Assembly: GCA_947478535.1 (NCBI GenBank)
Contig: CANJXD010000424.1
Span: 1-5,196, forward strand
From: Acetobacteraceae bacterium
GTDB taxonomy: Bacteria; Pseudomonadota; Alphaproteobacteria; Acetobacterales; Acetobacteraceae
Direction of reading: 5' to 3'
Length of the DNA: 5,196 nt
A program made the translations under genes and the position numbers. The first letter of the stretch is position 1, and each line of letters opens with the position of its first letter. Shown piece after piece: positions 1 to 4,849 of this stretch. The notes beneath the pieces were generated by a model. It searched no databases. It was not told the origin of the DNA and was given only the letters and a program-made list of their open reading frames with translations.

Positions 1-969
1 GAAGGGCAGCACGACTTCCTCGGCCAGAAAGTGGCGCTGGCGGGAGATCTCGAAGGGGTGGAGAAGCCGCTGCTCGGGCTGCTGACGGAGCTCGACGTCC
101 TGGTCGCCAGCGAGGTGCCGATGCTGTCGCCGCTGCTGGCGGAGTTGCGCAAGACCGGCACCCGCATCGTCGGCCAGGTGCATGGGCTGGAACGCACCAG
201 GCTCGGCCGTGGATCGGGCGCGGCCTACCAGGCGCTGGCCTTCGAACACGCGCATGAGGCCTTCCTCGCCCCCTCGCCGGATGTGCTGGACTGGCTGCAT
301 GGCGAGGGCGTGCCGGAGGCGAAGCTCTGCCTGCTGCCACCGGCGCCAAGCCTGACGATGGCGCCCGCCGCGCTGGATGCGCTGCTCGCCGCGCGCCGCA
401 GCCGGCGGGCCGGTGCGCTGCGCGTCGCCCTGCTGGCGAGCCCAGGGGAGGAAGCGCGGGACCGTATGCTGCGCCTGATCGCCATGACGCGCCGCGCCGG
501 GCTGCCGGTGGAATGGCGGCTCGGCGGCAGCGGCGCGGCGATGGCGTCCTGGTGGAACGTGCTGGCGCCGCTCGGCGTGGGTCTCGCCGGACCAGGGGGG
601 CTGGCGGCGCTGCTGGCGGAGTCCGATGTGCTGCTGCTGCCGGATGGCGATGTGGCGAATCCGCTGGCGGTGCTGGACGCGCAGCGCCTCGGCTGCATCC
701 CCGCCGTGCCGCGCGGCGCCCCGGGCGCGGAGCTGTTGCGCGATGGCGTCGATGGCCTTCTGCTGCGCGAGGATGTGCGGCGCGGCGACCACCACTCCCT
801 GCCACCGCTGCTGATGGCGCTGGCGGCCGATCGGGCCCGCGTCGCCCGGCTTTCCGCCGGCGCCGCGACGGCGCAGGCTTCGGCCCCCGACTGGGCTGCC
901 GCGACCCTGGCGTTCCGCCAGCGCATCACCGCCTGGATGCCGGCGCCAAAGCCGGCCGCCACAATATGA
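1..969 (+). CDS. GT-B-fold glycosyltransferase-like protein, 5' truncated by window edge
   Basis: The frame is open from base 1 to the TGA at 967-969, giving 322 residues with no stop, so the true start probably lies upstream; the GTG at 31 is only an internal candidate. The C-terminal half resembles the nucleotide-sugar-binding Rossmann domain of GT4-type enzymes. After a RVALLASPGEEARD strand/loop (about residues 140-153) comes LLAESDVLLLP (204-214), a proline-containing NPLAVLDAQRLGCIPAV block (220-236) and ELLRDGVDGLLL (244-255), in the order usual for these enzymes. The N-terminal part (EVPMLSPLLAELRKTGTRIV, then VHGLER) fits the acceptor domain. The EX7E signature is degraded: the second Glu position is Asp226 and the first is not an acid in the simplest alignment (Val218). 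It may transfer a sugar to a surface glycan, use an unusual donor or be inactive. The family call is fairly secure; the substrate is unknown. Confidence 0.7.
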   Translation, partial: EGQHDFLGQKVALAGDLEGVEKPLLGLLTELDVLVASEVPMLSPLLAELRKTGTRIVGQVHGLERTRLGRGSGAAYQALAFEHAHEAFLAPSPDVLDWLHGEGVPEAKLCLLPPAPSLTMAPAALDALLAARRSRRAGALRVALLASPGEEARDRMLRLIAMTRRAGLPVEWRLGGSGAAMASWWNVLAPLGVGLAGPGGLAALLAESDVLLLPDGDVANPLAVLDAQRLGCIPAVPRGAPGAELLRDGVDGLLLREDVRRGDHHSLPPLLMALAADRARVARLSAGAATAQASAPDWAAATLAFRQRITAWMPAPKPAATI

Positions 970-972
970 ATT

Positions 973-1001
973 TCGATTATTCGGATATCTTCGAATATCG
1001 A
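973..1001. promoter_or_regulatory. AT-rich imperfect dyad just after the glycosyltransferase stop
   Basis: Arms 973-983 (TCGATTATTCG) and 992-1001 (CGAATATCGA) pair over 10 bp with a single bulged T at 978. They enclose an 8-nt loop that contains GATATC. The dyad begins 3 nt after the TGA of the glycosyltransferase gene. It sits in an AT-rich patch (about 961-1002) that contrasts sharply with the GC-rich surroundings. It could be a terminator stem for the upstream gene, although no T-run follows. It could instead be an operator for the downstream remnant-maoC-crotonase run. The rest of the gap (1002-1085) is GC-rich, with short GGCC-type palindromes around 1042-1063 and purine-rich ribosome-binding candidates (GGGAGG at 1063-1068, GAGG at 1072-1075). 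I see no convincing -35/-10 pair. Confidence 0.45.
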
Positions 1002-1340
1002 GCTTGCGGGCGTGGCCGCGGCGGCGGCTGATGCCGGTGGACTGGCCTCCGAAGGCCGGCCAGGGAGGTCCGAGGATCGTCGACCATGGCTCGCCTGAAC
1101 CGCCGCGCACTGCTGGCCGCCTCGGCCGATGGCACGACGATGCTGGTGACACCGTCGGGCGTGCTGACCCTGCACCCGCATCTTTTCCCGGCGCAGATCC
1201 GCTACGATTCGCTGGTGGATTTCGCCCCTGTCACGCCGCTCTGCGAGGTGAGCTTCGCCCTCGCAGTGCTGCCTGGCCATCCCGCACGGGATGTCGCGGG
1301 CTTCGTCGCATGGGCGAAGGCGCAGGGCGGGCAGATCCAG

Positions 1341-1376
1341 GCGGCGGTGCCGCCACTCGGCGGCGTGCCGCCGCTG
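1341..1376 (+). repeat. Imperfect 18-bp tandem repeat with internal palindromes
   Basis: Two adjacent 18-bp units (1341-1358 and 1359-1376) encode AAVPPL and GGVPPL, residues 86-97 of the TctC remnant. Each copy contains a short palindrome: GGCGGC-GGT-GCCGCC at 1340-1354 and GGCGGC-GT-GCCGCC at 1359-1372. The repeat lies exactly where the middle segment of the binding-protein fold is missing compared with intact relatives. That position fits a deletion or slippage scar, though the causal link is inference. Confidence 0.5.
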
Positions 1377-1504
1377 CATCGGGATGGCCGCGTGCGCATC
1401 CTGGGCGTCACCGCCGCGCGGCCGCTGGGCACCCTGCCCGATGTGCGGACCTTCGCCGACCAGGGGTGGCGGGACGTGGTGGTGCGGGACACCGGCATCT
1501 GGGT

Positions 1505-1510
1505 GGAGGG
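1505..1510 (+). promoter_or_regulatory. Ribosome-binding site of the MaoC-like gene, inside the remnant's 3' end
   Basis: GGAGGG lies 8 nt before the ATG at 1519 and overlaps the last codons of the TctC remnant, whose TGA is 1512-1514. It fixes the MaoC start at 1519 rather than at any upstream in-frame codon. It also places initiation within reach of ribosomes finishing the remnant, so translational coupling is plausible. Confidence 0.7.
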
Positions 1511-1518
1511 CTGACGGC

Positions 1519-1974
1519 ATGACGCGCCATGCCGAGGATTACGCGGAGGGCGAGGTCTTTGACCTCGGCTCCGTGGTGCTGGAGGAAGACGCCATCATCG
1601 CCTTCGCCCGGGAATGGGACCCGCAGCCCTTCCACCTCGATCCCGAGGCCGCGAAGCACACCATCTTCGGCGGCCTGATCGCAAGCGGCTGGCACACGGC
1701 GCTGACGATGATGCGGCTGATGATCGACCGCGGGTATCTCAGCAAGGAAACCAGCATGGGATCTCCGGGCATCGACGAGTTGCGCTGGCTGAAGCCGGTG
1801 CGGGCCGGGGACGTGCTGCGCGGGCGGATCGAGGTGCATGGCGTCAGCTACCCTCGCAGCCGTGGGGATATCGGCTTCGTCGCCAATACCGGCTATTTCA
1901 CCAATGCGGCGGGCGAGGATGTCTACCGTATCCGCAGCACCTCCATCATCCGGCGGCGCGGCGGGAGCGCCTGA
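1519..1974 (+). CDS. MaoC-like hot-dog-fold acyl dehydratase/hydratase
   Basis: This 151-residue protein is a single-hot-dog MaoC-domain protein of usual length. Residues 31-45 (REWDPQPFHLDPEAA) carry the family's D-x-x-P-x-H active-site signature, with Asp34 and His39 as the likely catalytic pair. The following GGLIASGWHTA segment (51-61) matches the central hot-dog helix. In known members this dyad adds or removes water across the double bond of an enoyl-CoA. The true acyl substrate cannot be read from sequence. ATG 1519 is chosen because translation from it begins MTRHAEDYAEGEVF, a typical N-terminus, and because of the strong upstream GGAGGG. The gene follows the TctC remnant by 4 nt and precedes the crotonase gene by 22 nt, so the three are probably co-transcribed. 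The cytoplasmic location is inferred from the absence of a signal peptide. Confidence 0.88.
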   Translation: MTRHAEDYAEGEVFDLGSVVLEEDAIIAFAREWDPQPFHLDPEAAKHTIFGGLIASGWHTALTMMRLMIDRGYLSKETSMGSPGIDELRWLKPVRAGDVLRGRIEVHGVSYPRSRGDIGFVANTGYFTNAAGEDVYRIRSTSIIRRRGGSA

Positions 1975-1996
1975 CGCGCAGCATGGGAGCGTGACG

Positions 1997-2770
1997 ATGA
2001 CCGAGGACAATGCCAGCGCACCGCCGAGCCTGGTGATCGAGGGGCATGAGGCGACGATCCGCCTGAACCGCCCGCGCCAGCACAACCGGCTGGAACCGGA
2101 TGACCTGCTGGTGCTGATGGGGATGTTCGAGGCGATCGACGCGGACCGCGCTATCCGCGTGGTGACCATAACGGCCGCTGGAAAATCCTTCAGCTCCGGC
2201 TTCAACATCGGCGACCTCGGCCAGGCGCGGGCCAAGGAGATCCCGGATTTCGAGGCGGTGGTAAACCGGCTGGAAGCGCTGCGCGCGCCGGTGATCTGCG
2301 CGCTGAATGGCGGCGTCTATGGCGGATCCACGGACCTCGCTTTGGCCTGCGATTTCCGGCTCGGGGTCACGGGGATGCAGTTCCGCATGCCGGCGGCCGG
2401 GCTTGGTCTGCACTACTATCCCGGCGGGCTGCGCCGCTATGTCAGCCGGCTTGGCCTGTCCAACGCGAAGCGGCTGTTCCTGCTGGCGGAGACGGTTGGG
2501 GCGGAGGAGCTGCTCCGCCTCGGCTACCTCGATGAGGTGCTGGCGCCGGAAGACCTGATGCCGCGCGCCAAGGCGCTGGCCACGCGGCTCGCCGGCAACG
2601 CGCCGCTGGCCGTGCAGGGCACGAAGCTTTCGCTGAACGACATCGCCCGTGGCGTCGCCGACAATGCCGACCTCGCGGCGCGCGCCAAGGCGGTGAGCCA
2701 GAGCGCCGACTTCAAGGAAGGCCGCGCCGCCTGGCTCGAGAAGCGCGTCCCGGTGTTTCGCGGGGAGTAG
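1997..2770 (+). CDS. Enoyl-CoA hydratase/isomerase (crotonase) family protein
   Basis: This 257-residue protein has the standard crotonase length and order. GKSFSSGFNIGDL (62-74) forms the first oxyanion-hole strand and loop. ALNGGVYGGSTDLALACDFRL (102-122) carries the second oxyanion Gly, about Gly110. FRMPAAGLGLHYYPGGLRR (129-147) is the active-site helix region, followed by the AEELLRLGYLDEVL segment. The two glutamates of classical hydratases (Glu144 and Glu164, rat numbering) are replaced by Asp113 and Ala133. Simple syn-hydration is therefore doubtful; isomerase, decarboxylase, hydrolase or lyase chemistry on an acyl-CoA is possible. ATG 1997 is preferred because GGGAG at 1985-1989 is 7 nt away; GTG 1991 would be too close. 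The gene is last in the + strand run after the MaoC-like gene. Its TAG stop is paired inside a hairpin shared with the convergent dioxygenase gene. The superfamily is secure; the reaction is not. Confidence 0.88.
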   Translation: MTEDNASAPPSLVIEGHEATIRLNRPRQHNRLEPDDLLVLMGMFEAIDADRAIRVVTITAAGKSFSSGFNIGDLGQARAKEIPDFEAVVNRLEALRAPVICALNGGVYGGSTDLALACDFRLGVTGMQFRMPAAGLGLHYYPGGLRRYVSRLGLSNAKRLFLLAETVGAEELLRLGYLDEVLAPEDLMPRAKALATRLAGNAPLAVQGTKLSLNDIARGVADNADLAARAKAVSQSADFKEGRAAWLEKRVPVFRGE

Positions 2771-2785
2771 GCCGCTACCCCCGCG
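2759..2785. terminator. Bidirectional hairpin containing both convergent stop codons
   Basis: The left arm 2759-2770 (CGCGGGGAGTAG) and right arm 2775-2785 (CTACCCCCGCG) pair over 11 bp, with one bulged A at 2766 and a GCCG loop. The TAG of the crotonase gene (2768-2770) pairs exactly with the complement of the dioxygenase TAG (2775-2777). There are only 4 bp between the two stops, so this is the only terminator-like structure between the operons. Neither strand has a U-run after the stem. Termination would therefore be of the GC-rich no-tail kind, or would act as a barrier to 3' exonucleases. Confidence 0.6.
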
Positions 2786-3644
2786 CCATGCGGATGATCA
2801 ACGGCGCGTGCAGCACGGTCTCCGGCAGGGCTTCCCGCGCCACGAGATGCGCCGGTGCTTCCGCCTTCGCCATGCTGCCGAGCGGGACCACCAGATCCTC
2901 CCGCACCCCGAAGACGGCGTCGCGGTCGAGGTAGGGGTCGTCCTCCAGGAATAGTTCCGTCACCAGCGGGCGGAAGCCCGGCGCTTCCGCGATGACGTGC
3001 AGATGCGCCGGGCGCCAGGCATCGCGGGCGAGGGCGCGCAGCATGTCCCCGGCCGGGCCGTCATAGGGCACGGTGTAGGGCTGCTGGCGCGTCGTGGTGA
3101 AGGCGAAGCTGCCATCGGGCGCGCAGGTCAGCAGGCCGTGGTAGTTCTTCGCGGGCTGGTCGGCATCCTGCGCGGCGTAGAAGCCGTTATCGGCGTTCTG
3201 CCACATGTCGAGCGTGGCCCCGGCGATGCCCTCCCCGGTCGCGGCATCCAGCACCCGGCCGGTGACGACCATCACCTCCCCGGGCTGGCCCTTCCACATA
3301 TCGCCGCCATCGGCCAGCGGCGGCGCGCCGCGCTGGTGGAAGGGGCCGAGGTTGGAACAGCTGGTGGCGCCCGGCGGCGTGTTCACCATGTCCACCAGCG
3401 CGGAAAGGCCGAACAGGTCGCTGAACAGGATGAACTCGTTGCGCTCCGGCGTGCTGATCTCCCCCGCCCGCGTCAGCGCCATCAGCCCGCCCATCCATTC
3501 GGCGTGGGTCAGCTTCGTCTCCTTGACGAAGGCGTGCAGGTGCTTGGCCAGGCTGCACAGAACTTCCCGCGTGCGGGCATCCTCGGCCTTGGCGGCGTAG
3601 TCGGCGAAGGCCTGGGTCAGGGTTTCGGCGGAGACGTTACGCAT
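2775..3644 (-). CDS. Intradiol ring-cleavage dioxygenase (catechol/hydroxyquinol 1,2-dioxygenase type)
   Basis: This 289-residue non-haem Fe(III) enzyme has the expected two-part layout. A helical N-terminal dimerisation domain covers about residues 1-95. The beta-sandwich catalytic domain opens with SNLGPFHQRGAP (97-108). All four iron ligands are visible: Tyr156 in NADNGFY, Tyr190 in QPYTVPYDGP, and His214 and His216 in WRPAHLHV. The conserved Arg211 precedes the histidines. The known reaction is ortho cleavage of a catechol-type ring between the two hydroxylated carbons, giving a muconate or, from hydroxyquinol, a maleylacetate. The length and the LGPFH region look closer to hydroxyquinol-type enzymes than to classical CatA, but substrate assignment is inference. 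The start at 3644 has GAGG 8 nt upstream. The gene is last in the - strand run behind the tctC-like gene, from which a 120-bp gap with a palindromic repeat separates it. It lacks a signal peptide, so it is cytoplasmic. Confidence 0.9.
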   Translation of the reverse strand: MRNVSAETLTQAFADYAAKAEDARTREVLCSLAKHLHAFVKETKLTHAEWMGGLMALTRAGEISTPERNEFILFSDLFGLSALVDMVNTPPGATSCSNLGPFHQRGAPPLADGGDMWKGQPGEVMVVTGRVLDAATGEGIAGATLDMWQNADNGFYAAQDADQPAKNYHGLLTCAPDGSFAFTTTRQQPYTVPYDGPAGDMLRALARDAWRPAHLHVIAEAPGFRPLVTELFLEDDPYLDRDAVFGVREDLVVPLGSMAKAEAPAHLVAREALPETVLHAPLIIRMARG

Positions 3645-3690
3645 CGCGGGGGCCTCGCAGGGGTGATGTGCCGACGCGCGGATGGCGCAA

Positions 3691-3737
3691 CCGGCCCCCT
3701 CTCCCGCACAGCGGGGGAGGGTTGGGGTGGGGGCCGG
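3691..3737 (+). repeat. Intergenic palindromic repeat, copy A, with hairpin and G-quadruplex motif
   Basis: The core stem pairs 3697-3707 (CCCTCTCCCGC) with 3711-3721 (GCGGGGGAGGG). It has an ACA loop and one T-G wobble pair on the + strand. Outer arms 3691-3698 (CCGGCCCC) and 3730-3737 (GGGGCCGG) can pair alternatively. Four G tracts (5, 3, 4 and 5 Gs, with 1-, 2- and 1-nt loops) lie at 3713-3733, a textbook G-quadruplex pattern on the + strand. The element sits between the tctC-like stop and the dioxygenase start. It has a close inverted counterpart at 4785-4824, so it looks like a dispersed REP-type element rather than a site private to this gene. Confidence 0.7.
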
Positions 3738-3764
3738 CGCAACCTCGCCGCCCGCCGGGAAGTC

Positions 3765-4739
3765 TCAATCCGCCGTGGCGCCGGAAATGCGGACGACGTT
3801 CGCCCACTTCGCCACTTCCTCGCGCAGATACACCGCGAAGGCGGGGCGGTCGCGAAGATCCGGCACGAAGCCCATCGCATCCAGCCGCGCCTTCGTCTCG
3901 GCACCGGCCAGCACGCGGTTGACCTCGGCATTCATGCGATCCGTGATGGCCGCCGGCGTGCCGGGGGGCGCCATCAAGCCGAACCAGGTCAGCGCCTCGA
4001 ACCCGGGAAAACCCTGCTCGGCGACGGTCGGCACATCGGGGAGCGAGGGATCGCGGCGGAGGCTTGTCACGGCGATGCCGCGCAGCCTGCCGTCGCGGAC
4101 CATCGGCAGCGCCGGCGGCAGCGAGGTGCTACCGATCGGCACCTGCCCACCCACCACCGCCGTCACCGCCTGGGCGGGGCCGAAAGGCACGTGCTGCACT
4201 TCGACGCGCGCCAGGCTGCGGAACAGCAATTCCATGCCGAGATGCGTCGTTGTGCCGATGCCGGAGGACCCGTAGTCGAGCGGCCGCGTGCGTGCGGCGG
4301 CGATCAGTTCCGCCAGGCTGGCGACATTCAGCTTGTCCGTGTTCACCGTGATGATGTTCGGCGTGGAGGCCAGCATCGCGACGGGTTCGAGATCCGTCAC
4401 CGCATCATAGCCGGCATTGCGGAACAGGCTGGGATTGACGGCGTAGGCGACGGAATGGGCGAGGAACACCTGCCCATCCGGCGCGCTGCGGCGCACCGCG
4501 ACCGTCGCGATATTGCCGCCAGCGCCGGGGCGGTTCTCCACCACCACGGGCTGGCCGAGGACCGGCGCCAGCGCATTGGCCAGCGCGCGCGACAGCACAT
4601 CGGTGGAAGCCCCGGGCGGGAAGGCCACGATGATCCGCACCGGCCGGTCCGGCCAGGAGGGCTGGGCGAGCGCTGGGGTGGCGAGGAGGGCGACGGCGCC
4701 GGTGAGCGCGGCGCGGCGGCCGAGGATGGTGCGGGGCAT
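3765..4739 (-). CDS. TctC/Bug-family periplasmic solute-binding protein, intact
   Basis: This 324-residue protein is a full-length member of the tripartite tricarboxylate transporter receptor family. Residues 1-25 form a signal peptide: basic MPRTILGRR, then a hydrophobic core, then cleavage after ALA. The twin arginine (8-9) makes Tat export conceivable. Mature-protein landmarks are PDRPVRIIVAFPPGASTD (30-47), GQPVVVENRPGAGGNI (62-77), the APDG segment (86-89), NPSLFRN (101-107), RDGRLRGIAVTS (214-225) and LPDVPTVAEQGFPGFE (232-247). The family binds carboxylates such as citrate, dicarboxylates or aromatic acids with high affinity; the ligand here is unknown. No TctA/TctB membrane genes are in view, so it may work as an orphan receptor, as is common for Bug proteins. 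ATG 4739 is chosen over GTG 4793 because a strong ribosome-binding site precedes it and translation then begins directly with the signal peptide. The neighbours on the same strand suggest aromatic or organic-acid catabolism. Confidence 0.92.
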   Translation of the reverse strand: MPRTILGRRAALTGAVALLATPALAQPSWPDRPVRIIVAFPPGASTDVLSRALANALAPVLGQPVVVENRPGAGGNIATVAVRRSAPDGQVFLAHSVAYAVNPSLFRNAGYDAVTDLEPVAMLASTPNIITVNTDKLNVASLAELIAAARTRPLDYGSSGIGTTTHLGMELLFRSLARVEVQHVPFGPAQAVTAVVGGQVPIGSTSLPPALPMVRDGRLRGIAVTSLRRDPSLPDVPTVAEQGFPGFEALTWFGLMAPPGTPAAITDRMNAEVNRVLAGAETKARLDAMGFVPDLRDRPAFAVYLREEVAKWANVVRISGATAD

Positions 4740-4748
4740 GATGCGGTG

Positions 4749-4756
4749 TCCTCCCT
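4749..4756 (-). promoter_or_regulatory. Strong ribosome-binding site of the tctC-like gene
   Basis: Read on the minus strand this is AGGGAGGA, with about 10 nt to the ATG at 4739. It supports that start and argues against the in-frame GTG at 4793, which falls inside the palindromic repeat. Confidence 0.75.
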
Positions 4757-4784
4757 GGTGTTCGTTGTTGGGGGGTGTGGTGCT

Positions 4785-4824
4785 GGCCCCCACCCCGACC
4801 CTCCCCCGCTATCGCGGGAGAGGG
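4785..4824 (-). repeat. Intergenic palindromic repeat, copy B, inverted relative to copy A
   Basis: The reverse complement matches copy A almost base for base over about 40 nt. On the + strand, arms 4799-4809 and 4814-4824 pair around a TATC loop with one C-A mismatch; on the minus strand this mismatch becomes a T-G wobble. The minus strand carries G tracts of 5, 3, 4 and 5 (4807 down to 4787), again a four-tract G-quadruplex pattern. The element lies about 45 nt upstream of the tctC-like start and 25 nt beyond the FAH-gene stop. It would therefore be in the leader of any FAH-tctC read-through transcript. Confidence 0.7.
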
Positions 4825-4825
4825 A

Positions 4826-4838
4826 GCGCCAAGGGCGC
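4826..4838 (-). terminator. Short GC hairpin after the FAH-family gene
   Basis: GCGCC (4826-4830) pairs with GGCGC (4834-4838) around an AAG loop, 11 nt beyond the stop at 4850-4852 in the minus direction. It directly adjoins palindromic repeat copy B. The stem is only 5 bp and has no U-tract, so on its own it is a weak terminator candidate. Together with copy B it may limit read-through into the tctC-like gene. Confidence 0.25.
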
Positions 4839-4849
4839 GGTCGGCGCGA

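Larger units (their letters stand above)
1086..1514 (+). pseudogene. Internally deleted TctC/Bug-family solute-binding protein remnant
   Basis: The frame encodes 142 residues, against 324 for the intact family member in this window. Three colinear blocks match the family. Residues 1-12 (MARLNRRALLAA) look like the start of a signal peptide. Residues 13-85 begin SADGTTMLVTPSG and contain the PHLF...YDSLVDFAPV region. Residues 98-142 contain RDGRVRILGVT and LPDVRTFADQGW. Set against the intact protein, about 70 residues are missing after residue 12 (signal h-region, cleavage site and first lobe motifs, including the ENRPGAGG type), about 45 in the middle, and about 70 at the C-terminus. All losses keep the frame. 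Without a hydrophobic signal core or a complete two-lobe fold, it should be neither exported nor able to bind ligand. It starts at ATG 1086, with GAGG 10 nt upstream, and its stop lies 4 nt before the maoC-like start. A short expressed protein or coupling leader is the alternative to a pseudogene. Confidence 0.65.

Noticed and set aside
1291..1518. N-terminal extension of the MaoC-like frame
   Set aside because: The extension is Arg/Cys/Trp-rich and lies over the TctC remnant in another frame. The strong ribosome-binding site and typical N-terminus place the start at 1519.
225..1520. A 431-codon open frame on the minus strand opposite the glycosyltransferase and TctC remnant
   Set aside because: The composition is dominated by Arg, Ala, Ser and Pro, with no motif. 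It spans two unrelated + strand genes and the AT-rich gap, so it is a shadow frame.
1838..1996. N-terminal extension of the crotonase frame
   Set aside because: It overlaps the conserved C-terminal part of the MaoC-like gene and has no family similarity. The ATG at 1997 with GGGAG upstream gives the usual length.
4740..4793. GTG start at 4793 for the tctC-like gene
   Set aside because: It would add 18 polar residues before the signal peptide and start inside the palindromic repeat. The ATG at 4739 has its own strong ribosome-binding site.
3691..4824. Insertion sequence or transposon bounded by the inverted repeats
   Set aside because: The DNA between the arms encodes only a binding protein, not a transposase, and no target-site duplication is apparent. 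A dispersed palindromic repeat is the simpler reading.
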